Source: [Phialemoniopsis] sp. UDSM-2020 (lineage: Eukaryota; Ascomycota; Sordariomycetes; Thyridiales; Thyridiaceae). From it: 64,000 nucleotides of DNA. Location: NCBI GenBank assembly GCA_018873225.1, contig JAEILZ010000004.1:3968001-4032000 (forward strand). The letters run 5' to 3'. Below are positions 21,592 to 32,664 of this stretch, in pieces (the stretch's first letter is position 1; each line of letters opens with the position of its first letter). The translations under genes and the position numbers were made by a program. A model generated the notes under the pieces. The model worked only from the letters and a program-made list of their open reading frames with translations. It was not told the DNA's origin and did no database searches.

Positions 21592-22461
21592 CTATTTCTT
21601 CCCAATGACGATGCAAGTCTGTCCCACGAACTTGGTCGGCAGGGTGGGGTAGTTTTCCTTCAAGTGCTTCACCATGCGGCTTTTCACTTCTCGCACCTCC
21701 TCTTCGCTCAGCCCAGCCAGCATCCTCGGCATGAACGGCAACCACCCAATAAGGCCATCGACAACACCTTGATAGCTGTCCCAATTCATCGAGTTCTCCG
21801 CCAAGCAAGCCTTGACATCGTAAAAACCGGCCTTTTCGAGGACCTCCCTGCATGACTCTTCACTGCCCCAAATTGCCGGTGGCTTCGGGATGACCCTATC
21901 CGGTCTGACCTCCGTCAGGATATTCATGAGGTCCACCCAAGGGTACTTGACATTGACACAATAGCCAAAGGTCCCACCAGGTGTGAGGACTCGCTTGACC
22001 TCGGTCAGAACCTTCTGGTAGTCCGAAACAGCATACAGCGAGTTGCAGCAAAAGACGGTCCCGAAAGAAGAGTCCTGCAAGCCCTCAAGGTTCCCTGCGT
22101 CGAGGACCTTGCTCTCGACTCTGCCCCAAATCGTGTTTCCGGCCGCAACTTCGGCCTTTTGATGCTCGCCCAGCTGCTCAATCATCGCTGGGGATAGATC
22201 GGTGGCGAGTAGCTTGATCGAAGGGTTCAGATCTGACCCATGGGCGCGAAATAGCTCCTTGAACACGGCGCCGTTTCCACTCGCGACATCGAGAATATCG
22301 CCCGCTGAAGAGAGCGGGGTGACTTTATGGACTTCTTCCACGAGGGCGAGAGCGGCCATGAGGCCATTCTCCTTCCATGCCTGCGCCGCATTGGACCATA
22401 TGTCCTTGTCTAGACATGCAATCATCAGCGCATTATTCCTTGAGGCGCTCGCTGGTGTCAC
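21592..22461 (-). CDS. Class I SAM-dependent methyltransferase (5' end unresolved)
   Basis: About 289 codons with a Rossmann-type motif I (ILDVASGNGAVFKEL), an acidic motif II (LLATDLSPAMIEQL), and a post-motif segment GTVFCCNSLYAV...VKRVLTPGGTFGY, so it transfers a methyl group from SAM. The codons before the first usable ATG (22425) read RFVTPASASRNNAL. This resembles the conserved N-terminus of the family, so the true start probably lies in an upstream exon joining near 22485 (an AG precedes GACGATGAC). I could not find a matching upstream exon with an ATG. The 3' end lies only 50 bp from the convergent HET gene. Substrate unknown. Confidence 0.75.
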   Translation of the reverse strand: MTPASASRNNALMIACLDKDIWSNAAQAWKENGLMAALALVEEVHKVTPLSSAGDILDVASGNGAVFKELFRAHGSDLNPSIKLLATDLSPAMIEQLGEHQKAEVAAGNTIWGRVESKVLDAGNLEGLQDSSFGTVFCCNSLYAVSDYQKVLTEVKRVLTPGGTFGYCVNVKYPWVDLMNILTEVRPDRVIPKPPAIWGSEESCREVLEKAGFYDVKACLAENSMNWDSYQGVVDGLIGWLPFMPRMLAGLSEEEVREVKSRMVKHLKENYPTLPTKFVGQTCIVIGKK

Positions 22462-22485
22462 GAACCTTTGGTCGTCATCGTCCTA

Positions 22486-23219
22486 TCAAATTGCTGGAAA
22501 TGTGCGATCAAGTTGCAAGAGAATAATAGGAAAAAGTTCTATTGCGAATCTGCAAGTGCTGCACGAGTTTTAAAGAGAAAGCTTTCAAGTTTCAGGAGAC
22601 CTTGTAGGGCAACCGTAAGCTGACCTCACTCTGATGACCCTGAGCCCAAAGAGGAGAGGGTGCTGACAGTAGGATCTCTAGCGCGCATAACATCCCACTC
22701 CTTCCGTACAAAATGGTCTAAACCTTTTCCCAAGTGGGTGACAAATTAGTTGACTATTTCCTTACGGATGTACCTCAACTGTTCCGGATCATCTCATTAC
22801 CTAAGCATTAAGAGGATCATGTAGTCTGTTATTATTTTCATCACTCTCTGCCCAAATCAGTGAACCTCGCTGACATTCGTGGTAAATTGCCAGACCAGCG
22901 GTCTAGAAGATCTCGCTAAACCGAATCCATGTTTAGTTCTCACGTAAGAACTCTAAGCTCTGAAGAAACACACCGACATATACGTAGTCCGAGGTAGTCC
23001 GTTAAATACTCTTGATAGGTCCGAGCTAGCACAGAAGTTAGCATCCGCCAACAGGGCCCGACTCGCAAAGTGTGCATGGGATCTTTTTCTCAAAGACTCG
23101 TACCCGTCTGGAAACGAAGGTATCTCTCTAGTGTTTCTAGTGGTACAGCCTTAAATCTTTGTAATGATGATGATGGACTACCATTCGCACTGCTAAGAAA
23201 TGCCCAGACTGAGCTAGGA
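22486..23219. other. Intergenic region containing a dispersed repeat end
   Basis: No gene seen. It contains the repeat copy at 22731. The remainder has short unconserved ORFs and several stops in all frames. Confidence 0.5.
22731..22810 (+). repeat. Dispersed repeat copy A, element end
   Basis: Begins CAAGTGGGTGACAAATTAGTTGAC and aligns at about 85% over the first ~48 bases with the sequence starting at 32869. After a gap it shares TACCTAAGC. Sequences to the left are unrelated, so both copies start at the same base, as expected of a transposon terminus. Confidence 0.65.
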
Positions 23220-25189
23220 TCAGGTTTCATCCCCCCGTGGAAGGTCGAGTGACCTTGCTATCCTTCGGCGACCCATTGTTCTTCGGCTGATGCAAAACGC
23301 TAGCAAAGACGGGATCGGTAACCATATGACCAGAACCGCAATGCATGCCTTTGCCGCGACAGATAGGTTGCTCACGGCGAGTCTCCAAGTTCCCACACAG
23401 AGCCCGCCGAGAAGGCCGATGCAAAGAACAGCCGTGGTAGCAAAGGGCAAGGTCGTGGTAATAGAATTGACAACTCTGAGCCATCTAGCGGCCAACCTGT
23501 TTAGCCTCTCGATGCTGAGGCTACTAGCGACGGCAGGAAGCTGTTCCAACAAGGCGGAAAGACTGTCCAGATAGACTAGAGCGTAGGTGATGATGCTGGC
23601 GACAACAGAAACCGCCATCCACTGCCACATGGCTACGTTGTTCTCAAATTCCTGCGGCGCTGTGATTTTAGCCTCCCCTCCGGAACATGCAGTACGTCGA
23701 TATAATCAATCGAGATTAGGGGGGAAAACGTGAGAGGGGAGACTGACAGATTGAGAACAGAAATACTTACTTTGACGTTCATGCCGAAGACTCCGGCCAC
23801 CAAACTAAGCGGGAGGAAGAAGAATGCCAGTGACGTCAACTTTGAGACCACTCGTGTTTCGGCAATGGCCCGCTGGCTCTCCACAATGCTCATGCTGGAC
23901 ATGAGCGCCTGAAAATCAGTCTCAATACGTCCACATGTACGATCCACCGTCGCAGCAAGCCTGCTCATGCGTGAGAGCAGCGTACTCTGCCCAGACCCAG
24001 CCCTCTCGCCTAGCACGGGTGGATCGAGCGACAGCTCACACAGCAGCTCGCTCTGGTGGAATAGAGTGTTTCGCCAGCTGCCGAGCTGACGTCGCCAGAA
24101 AGATACAAATTGCTGCAAACGTTTGTCATCATACATTGACAGTTCGATATGATCCAGTGTCAAGTCCATCTTGCCGAGAATAGGTGGGAGGCTCTCGCAC
24201 ACGAGATGCGCAAAAGCTGCCTCAATCAAGTGTCGAGGCTCTGTGTCAATCCTTCGAGGGTGCGCGAGTTGCACCATGAGTGCTACGAATCTGTCTACGG
24301 GCTGTTGATGACGAGCCTGGTTCCCATGTACTACCTGGCTCTCCTGTGTGTCACGTCTTTCCCCCTCGAGAAAGCACGACCGTTCTTCCAACTCAACGAT
24401 TGTGTTCTCAGATTTCCAGATGTCATATTTGATGTCAAACATTCGGCAATATCTGACAGGATCCACTAATAATATGGCTTTGGGCTCGGGTTTGTTAGCG
24501 AATCCCTCATACTACAAGGGCCTACCAAGAATAGGCATATATATAGGCGAAGGCAACGAACCTATGAATACACCATTTATGTTTTCGGAGTACAGCGACA
24601 TGCACTCCTTCACAATATGATCGAGAACATGACCCTGTTCAACAGCCGATACCAGTTCATAGGATCGCCAGGGCTGGGTAGGCCATCTGTAATATCGCCG
24701 GTGGTCTAGATTCCGCCACGCTGGATCATCGCTGGTATCCGTGCCAAATGCCTTACCCTCCAAGAGACGCTGATGAATTTTGTAGCATTCCTGGCTTTGC
24801 GAGGCTAACCGGACCCAGTGCATGAAAGCAACACCATCGCAAGCCCGTTGCAGCTCGCGCTGGGCATCCTCATCGTTCTTTAGGTGCGCTTCGAGAAACC
24901 GGCTGCGTGGCCCCTGCTCCGCTTCGACCCATGCCGAAAGCTGACGGCGCAGGTCCTCGCCGCCCTGGATGATCGATATTCTGGCGGAAACCCTTCTAGG
25001 ATCTGGCAACTGCAATAGGCGTGAGGTATTCGAGTGTGGCTCGGCCAGGTGGAGGGCCCAGTTGCCATTGTTGATGCTGATTTCGAGGACAGTTGCGGGG
25101 TACTCGCGTGGAAGCGGAAGCCCTGCATTTGCCCTGTTTAAGGTCGTTTGAGGCCCATCTTGAAGCTGAATACTTGCCGTTGGCGCCAT
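23220..25189 (-). CDS. CorA-like divalent-cation channel with extra C-terminal membrane segments
   Basis: Exons (complement of 23220-23651, 23771-24465, 24562-25189) give about 584 residues. The first exon is a soluble N-terminal domain without a recognised family. The middle region is helical. It ends in a membrane segment (SLAFFFLPLSLVAGVFGMN) that carries the GMN selectivity motif of CorA Mg2+ channels, split from the following helix by the second intron (VK / EFENNVAMWQWM). The second helix (MAVSVVASIITYALVYL) completes the CorA hairpin. Two more hydrophobic segments follow (ATTAVLCIGLLGGLCVG; ACIAVLVIWLPIPSLLAF), which is more than the usual two-helix CorA end. The start ATG at 25189 was chosen because the frame upstream lacks an ATG. 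CorA-like proteins with large N-terminal domains often sit near HET genes in fungi. Confidence 0.8.
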
Positions 25190-25732
25190 CTCATAAGAAT
25201 GAGAGCTCCGAAATGCTGGACCCCTTTGCAAAAGTGAAAGGGGAGAAGTGAACAAACCAGTTTGGATGATGACGGGGGACACAAGGCTGACAGCACGCAA
25301 GCGACTGATGCAGGAGATGCCTGACGTAGCGTCATTGGGCTGACTGCAGCTGAACGCACAGGCAAATTTGACATGATTGGGTGACTGTGATGGCGCTCCC
25401 CCTGCCTACCGAAATGAAGCAGCGACCCCGAGGGCCACCTTCGCTTGCTTCATATTGTCAGGCACTGAATCCTGCAGTGAAGCTCAACCTTTATGATAAG
25501 CCACCAGGGCTCGGATTTGGCCAGCGGATTGACGAACTTTCCTGGGTGCTTTCCATTCAGCATATCAATTGATGACATGGTCAATTTGACGCTGGCTGTC
25601 ACTTAAAATTGTTTAGATATGACACAGCAGCCAAAGGCCGTTGAGCATCTGTGGCTATTTTCTATCATTGATCAGCTCTGGGCACAAAGCACGGTGGATT
25701 TTACGATCCGCAATTCGCGACTATTCCATCAT
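25190..25732. other. Intergenic region
   Basis: Between the CorA-like gene and the second HET gene. Nothing recognisable. Confidence 0.5.
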
Positions 25733-27801
25733 TTAACAGAACCGAAACTCCTTCACCTCAGCTTGTGCAAATATACTTTCATCCGCCTTGTACCGAATGG
25801 ATCCGATTCCAATGCGACGATACACTGGCAAGGCGGCCCCTGACTCGAGTGTTCCGTACGGTAGATGTTCCAGAATAAGAAACTCATCCCTGCGAGCAAA
25901 ACCTTTCCCAGTAGGCAAAGTCGACCGTGCGAGCAAACAGGGATAAGTAGCAAATCCGTCTCGCACAATGCTGTCATCGTCGAATTGGCCTGCGCACGAC
26001 CAGGGAATAGGGCTCGAAGGGTCTAGCCTCTCTCCCTCTATATGCAAGTATGGTGGGTTGAAGCGAGAGGATGCTATCCGCAAACTGATGTCCCGAACCG
26101 GACCCTGAATAATCATGAGTGTGGATCGCACCTCGGAGGTCCAGGCGCAACCTGTCCAGCTGACATTAAACGAACGTAGTTTGACATGATCATCTGTCGA
26201 GAAAGAATCCCTGAGGCTTCTCATCCTCCAGTGATCGCAAGCTACCGCTGCATTGCAGGATAGCCATGTCCATGATGGCATCCCCTCTATGCCAGAACCC
26301 CTCGTTGGGCATAGTCGAAGCCATAATAGGTCTCTTACGAAAGTTTCCTTCCACAGACCCAGTATTGGTTGGTGTCCAGTGAGTCCCTGGTAGTGGATTG
26401 CTATTCCAGCTATCGCTGCTGCTCGATCCTCCCACCTTGTAAGGTTTCTCAAAGTGTAGTCTTCGACCCACTCGCCCCAAAGCCGGGTCTTTCTCAAGTC
26501 TGGGCTCAAGTTCGAGTCACCACTGTCGTTGAAGATATCTAAAGACCCAAAAGCTAATCCAGCTTGAGTTCTGTATAGGCATTGACACTGCCAGTACACT
26601 TCTGACTGCATGCAGTGTACGATGCGGTGTGAGAGAAGCTGCTCTTGGAGGACCCAGCCTCGAGTGCTGAGATGAGCTCGATTCTGAATTTGCCATGGAG
26701 TACCTGGTTGCCATCTCACAAAGAAATTCGAGTCGGAGTCGGAGTCCGTGTACATGAAGTGTCTGGCGCAGGGCTCGCTTGGGCAACTTTCACTCTGCGT
26801 GTCAAAAGGAACACGGCCTGGCCCGTCCTTAGGTTCCCGCGGAAGGCAACCCCCAGTACTGTCTAGAGCTCGACTTGCCGCTATATTGATAACACCCCCA
26901 GCGTAGATGTCTTTCATCTGGAGTGCCTCTGTTTGCCAGTCGTCCACGTCATCTTGAACTATGCATAGGGAATCAATCCACAGATAGTGGATGCCGATTG
27001 ATCGCACAACTTTTATCGCATCCAGAAACGTTTGGGGAAGGCATGCCTCTGGGATGAACTCCTCAAAAGATGGTTTCGTTCTAATGGTAGTCTTTGCTGG
27101 AACGTGATCACCCCAGGAGTGACTCAAGGTGGCGTATCGTATTGGACGGTCTTCTTGTTGCAGCTGACTCCCAGCTACAAGGCGTATCGGTTTATCGACG
27201 TTAATTTCAAGAAGGCGTGTTGGCCATCGACTGACAGCGGGACGACACTCATCATGATTGAGTTCACAGTCAGCCAGCCAGGCCCTCGCGGCCGCGATCT
27301 GATCGTCACAAACTGATCTTTCTTCATCAACTCGACCAAATCGCCAGAAGTTCAGATGCTTCGAGCCTGTGCAATGAGATAAGGTTGTCAAACATCATCC
27401 AGCATATTGCGTGAACACTTACTTTTCAAATCGTATACAGATGAGACCCCGATCATATCTGTGCTGATATACGTCATCCCTAACTTCTCAATATGCATAC
27501 TTGTTCTGACGATTGCCCACGCTATTGTATCCACAACCTTCACCGCTTTGATCTTGAGCTTAAGCTGGGGAGATGAAGTAGGTGTGAAGTCATGCTTTTC
27601 TTTCAGCTTCGCATAGAACTTTGGTAATATGTGGGCCACGATACTGGAGCATAAAACGCATGATTCCGCGGACCTTCGAAGTTTGTCCGCATCTTGCTGC
27701 CACTTAAGCGGATCAGATTTGATGTTGTGGCCACCCGAGCCCGCGATCTCTCTGATCACGCTATGGCATAGATCACACGGGGACTTGATAGTAAAAACCA
27801 T
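25733..27801 (-). CDS. HET-domain protein
   Basis: Exons (complement of 25733-27366 and 27423-27801) give about 670 residues. The first exon encodes a Cys-containing N-terminal segment (CDLCHSVIREI, SCVLCSSI) typical of one HET subfamily. The HET domain follows: YATLSHSWGD, LPQTFLDAIKVVRSIGIHYLW, IDSLCIVQDDVDDW, INIAAS, and RGWVLQEQLLSHR. The family triggers incompatibility cell death when its partner alleles differ; the partner is not known here. The C-terminal region (ILGLWKE, PSWTWLSC) is the normal extension. The frame is intact throughout, so it appears functional. Confidence 0.9.
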
Positions 27802-28284
27802 CCTCGAACTGCCACGGAGTCGGCGTCAATAAGTGGCGATATGAAACAAATGAAGAAGAATGCAACGACGCGCACACGCGGCATTAAGCTCAGTAGATTT
27901 CTTCCTTGTTGGCCTACCCCGCCATGACAGAGAAACAGGATGGCTGATCAGACTTGTTGCCTGGTGACTGAACCCCGCATCAAAGCTGACCACTATCGTT
28001 CGCATCACCAATATGCTGCATTTGCTACGGGATCTAGTCACAGTAATAGCAACGCCATTCGGTGCTTTGTGTCCATATGAGCTTCTGTCACCCATTCGTA
28101 TCTGTCAACTTCTCAGACCCGCGACACATGTATTTCGCAAGTGTGTTGGCATCAGCCAAACAGAATAGCTATGGAAACCAACCGCAGGTACTCCCGACGG
28201 ATCATTGTTCCATCGTAATCTACATCAGCCTCACTCGTAGAATCTCTGGAGTGATCCAGGGCAACAGAATCCATGCAATCATAT
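27802..28284. other. Intergenic region
   Basis: Lies between the divergent side of the HET gene and the 3' end of the agmatinase gene. No supported feature. Confidence 0.5.
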
Positions 28285-29884
28285 TTAAAGCTCGCTTGTT
28301 CCAGGAATCTGCTCAACCATGGCGCTCAGCGGCCCCTTCTTGACCATGATGCTCATAATCTCGTAGAGGGCATCAGCTGCGGCCATAGTCGTGTGCTCCG
28401 CGTTGGTGTCATAGGCAGGCTATGACAGCGGTTAGTATCGGTGTGGTCTAGGAAGGTAAAGATACTACACCTACAGCAACCTCGACAATGTCGGCACCAA
28501 TAAGGTTAAGGCTCTCAAGTCCACGAAGAATGGTCCGGAGCTCCCGCGTGGACCACCCACCCGTCTCAGGGGTGCCAGTTGCAGGCGCGACTGTGTTCAT
28601 CAGCATTAGCTCTAAGGCAAAAGAGGCACATGTGTGTGGGCCACTGACAAGCGGGGTCAAGGGTGTCGATGTCAAGGGACAGGTAGACCGGGTTCTTGGT
28701 ACCGACCCGGTCGATGATCTTCTTGATAATGCCCTCGGTACCGATCGTGTCGATCTCCCGCGCCTCCACAATCTCAAAGCCGCAGTAGCCGTCGTTGTCG
28801 TAGTCGCTAGGACCGGAGAGGGTGGTGCGGATACCGGCATGGATGTTGGAGTCGTTGCGGAGCAGACCCTCCTGCGCGGCATGGTAAAAGTACGTGCCGT
28901 GGTTGATGGAGGCGACCTCGGAAGGTGACCCGCCAAAGACCTTGGGTTTCCCTAGATGATATGTATTGTTAGTATGTGGAAAGGGGAAGCCGGGTGTCTA
29001 GTAGACTCACAAGTGTCCAAGTGGCTATCGAAGTGGATAACCGAGATCGGGCCATAGGCACGGTTCACTGAGCGTAATAACGGCAAAGTTATTGTGTGAT
29101 CTCCCCCAAGGGTGATCACACGAGGGAGGGTTCGCTCGTGCTTAGCCGGGCCCCTCTTCTTCGCGTCTGTGGCCGGGGCGCGGGATAGGAGGTGGTAGTG
29201 GCCCTCTTCGATCTGGCGGAGGGCATATGTATTATCGTACCTGCGTAAGCAGTCAGTGAGTGTCAGTGAGTGTTACTATGGTATGTGTGGGGTGTTCGAA
29301 GGTGCATACGAAGTGACTGGCACATCTCCACAGTCAAGCACAGTGGCCCAGCTGTTGAAAGGATTCGTTGCCAAGGGTACATTGTAGCCACCACTACATC
29401 GAAAGTTAGCAATTCAGCAATTACGCCAAAGGAAGAGTAGATGGCATACTAAAGGTTCAGTCTTCGAGATCCCTGTCTGATACCAGACGGGCCGAACCGG
29501 GCACCCGGTCGGTACGAGGTGCCCGTATCGAACGGTGCACCTGTAGTGTGGTTAGTGAGGTGTATCATTTGAACGAATTATAAGTCCTACCAAGGAAGGC
29601 AATGTCATATTGCACGCCTGGCTCTTCCAAGCAGGCCTTGTAAGGTAGACGGCCAAATGTGGTGATGCCAGAGAATACCGAGTCGGCCTTATCATGTGAG
29701 TATAGACAATGTTGAGTCGGGGGGAGGCATGCTCTCTCGGACGTACCTGAGTACCACCATCACCAGGGAGACGGTTATACCAGAGCGACTGATGAGGGCC
29801 GGATATGCTCTTCTGAGAGTCATGGTCGCCATGGGCGGTGGCATAGGCCGCAAGGCCAAGGGTCAACAGGGTTGTCGAGATCAT
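28285..29884 (-). CDS. Agmatinase / ureohydrolase with signal peptide
   Basis: Eight predicted exons (complement of 28285-28419, 28475-28590, 28649-28951, 29011-29240, 29310-29393, 29450-29540, 29591-29687, 29747-29884) give about 397 residues. The enzyme should hydrolyse agmatine, or a related guanidino compound, to putrescine plus urea. The Mn2+ site is complete: [13 protein letters not shown] and SLDIDTLDP, followed by [10 protein letters not shown] and [13 protein letters not shown]. The first ~18 residues ([19 protein letters not shown]) form a signal peptide, so it is probably secreted or vacuolar, unlike cytosolic arginase. All seven introns restore conserved ureohydrolase sequence. 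Substrate choice among agmatine and other guanidines cannot be decided from sequence alone. Confidence 0.9.
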
Positions 29885-31071
29885 GGTGGGATGGGATCTA
29901 TGTCATGGACTAGATCTGCAAGTGTAGCGGAATAGGAAAGTGTCGGAGATTCAGGTCTAAATCTGCGCTCTGGAGAAAAGCGCTACTGTGCAGTGTAGAC
30001 CTTTTAAAGAGATGCTAGCACTTTTTGAAGCCAAGCACTGCAATGCAGGACTCAATTCGAAAACGTAATAGGCATGCAGGAGTACACTGCAGGGCTTGGG
30101 TCGAGCAATGCATTGCTGTCCAGTAATGACGCAATGACGTTCCTTCGTTATCGATGGGTATGCTATCTACGCATTACCGTTGTCCTGCCCGCGGAGGAAG
30201 ACCTAGGTAGAATGATTTATTATCGGATCTGTTTGACTAAACAGACTTAGTCAAGTCAACCTTACGGACAGGCACACGAAAGAAAGCTCAGGTTTCCGAG
30301 CTCGGGCATGAGATATACATGTCTCCTTTCTTGCAAGCCCGTGGCTGTGACATGATATCTCTCCCTGATGCGTCTAAGTTGGCAGCAACTTGCCATGTGG
30401 ATGGAAGGTTTGGATGCCGGGGCTAATGCAATATATGTAGTTGACCTACCCAAAGCGGACAGAAGCGTTGTTAGATAAGTCGTTGCAGATCGAGTTAGTG
30501 TGCCTCTTAGTCAAGTCAAATAGTGGGACAACGGCCAAGGCGACAAGGGTTGTTGCCCGAAGCTGGGACAGAGATAGCCAAATCCGGGGTTCTGCGGGGA
30601 CGAAGATAAGAGTCGCTCTTACAAACACTACCTGACGGCATTAGCTAACGAAAAAGAGCACGCAAGAGATAAAGATTGCGTTAATAACACCACAGCTTGG
30701 CCGATCAATGACAACGATTGGACGAGCAATTGCCAATTGCATATGTGCCAGTAAAGTAAGCAGAACCCGAATGTTTGGAAGCTTTGATGGGTTGAGCCGT
30801 CTAGGGTCCTGCATGTTCTTGCACGTCGTGCATGGTTGCAATGCAATTGTGAAGCTCCCTTCACTTTTTTTTTTTTTTATTCAGAAAACAAAGGAGAGAA
30901 AAAAGAAGAGAAAAAAGAAGAGAAAAGAGAAAGAAAAAAAGAAAAAAAGGAAAAAGGAAAAAGGAAAGAAGAAAAAAGAAATGTCTAGATTCAACACTCG
31001 TTCGTTTTTGTCTTTGACATGCGGTTTAGTCTAGTATAATGCAATATCACTCTACCTCAAGCTGCCGTCTA
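29885..31071. other. Intergenic region, 1.2 kb
   Basis: Promoter side of the agmatinase gene. It contains a 14-bp perfect palindrome at 30104-30117 and a purine tract at 30866-30985. Short ORFs have no recognisable domain. Confidence 0.6.
30866..30985. repeat. T-run followed by (GAAAA)n purine tract
   Basis: A run of T is followed by about 90 bases that are almost purely A and G on the + strand. Low complexity. The ORF crossing it (poly-Lys/Glu) is not a gene. Confidence 0.95.
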
Positions 31072-32664
31072 TCACACTGCCACTGCCGGTAGGTCGTTCC
31101 CGTGTTCAACCTCAGCGTTCTCGTGCTCCAATCGTTCGAGCGCTCGCTCGCACTCCCTTTCCCATCTGCTGCAACCAACGATGATCCATTCCAATATGCC
31201 GACCAGGTACAGAGCTACGCATTGGCCCATCCATAGACCTTCAAGACCCCAGCCGTGAAATGCAAGGTATATGCCGCCCGGTAATGCTGCCCCATAATAG
31301 CTGACAAGATTTACCACGGCACCAATCCACTGCTTCCCCATACCCCTAAGTGCACCTCCACACGAACCATTTAGCCCGTCTGCGATTTGGAATAGGGCAA
31401 CATATGGCATCACTCGCGCTACTGCGTGGATGACTCTCTCGTCATCATTGAAGATCTTGCCAAAGACGTCCTTTGTCGCCATAAGCACGGCGAGTACAAG
31501 AGCGCCCAGAATCACCGACAGTATGGCCGCCGCATGGGCCGCTCTGGCTGCATCCTTGGCTCTCTTGGCACCTAAGAGGTTACCCAAACGTGCTGAAGCT
31601 GCAACCCCAAGGCCAAATGGGATGGTGTTGATGACCTGGTCCGAAGTCATGATGACTGACTGCGCAGCAAGTGGAATTGTACCGAGACGGCCCGCAGCCA
31701 GTGCGACGATCTCAAATGCCCACCACTCCGTGCCAACATGCACGACACCGAGTATGGCGAGCTTCGCAAATGGGCCTATGTTTTGAGTCGCTCTTCGAAG
31801 CTGCAGCCCGCCCCAGCACTCGCCACCCTTGACGAAGGCTGCATAGGCGACTAACAGAAGGAATGACACCCAGTAGGATATCCCGGTCGCTAGCGGAGCG
31901 CCATAAAGGCCCATCTTGAACGTGTAGATGAAGAGATAGTTCAAGCCGGCATTCATCGGCGAAGTGATGAGCAGCACGTAGGTACCCGGAGTGTAGATGC
32001 CTGTGATTTATGACTGATCTTAGCCATGGTTGTGAAGATGCCATGATGGGGGCATTTAGTACTAACCCTGTGCCTGGAGATACTTCTTGACCGACTCGAA
32101 CCAGATATAGCCAAGGCCGCCGGGGATAAGGCACCTCAGGAAGATGCAACTTTGTACACAGATGAACTCTTCTTGGCCGAGAAGGCGAAACAGTGGCTCT
32201 GAGAACCACCAGAGAATAGCGACAACGGCATAGTATCCTGTGAGAATCACAAGTCCTCTCTGCAACAGCATGCCGAGGTCATGTTTGTTTGACGAGCCAG
32301 TGAAGGATGTCGATGCCAGAGTGTCAAGCGCCGTCGTGCCACCAAGTGCTATCAGCCAAGCCGTCGCCATGGCAAACATATAACTGAATGCCGCTGTTGC
32401 CAATGCCTCGGGACTGAGCCGTCCAACGATGAGTACCGAAACTGTCTGAAGACTGTTCTGCAGTGTGTAGGCCAAGATCACGGGTATGGCCGCTTTGGCA
32501 AGAAGCGCGATCTCGGACAGCCATTGTCGGACTGGATGTCCAGAAGACAACTCTACGTCGTCATCGTTGGATTTGGGCAAAAGCGTTGTGGTTTCGTCAG
32601 GTACATCATCCTCGGCCATGCCAGAGGGGAAGCGGTCGTTGGCAAGACGTGACTGGGACTGCAT
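31072..32664 (-). CDS. MATE-family multidrug/metabolite exporter
   Basis: Two exons (complement of 31072-32000 and 32067-32664) give about 508 residues with roughly twelve hydrophobic segments. The acidic N-terminus (DETTTLLPKSNDDD) is typical of vacuolar or plasma-membrane fungal MATE proteins. MATE features include NSLQTVSVLIVGRLSPEAL in the first half, and ITSPMNAGLNYLFIY and GALRGMGKQWIGAVVNLVSYY in the second. It should export cationic organic compounds in exchange for H+ or Na+. The only intron removes a frame break in the YLQAQG-IYTPGTYV loop. The frame is intact. Substrate unknown. Confidence 0.9.

Noticed and set aside
30708..31034. 108-codon ORF through the purine tract
   Set aside because: Lys/Glu run encoded by low-complexity DNA, not a gene.
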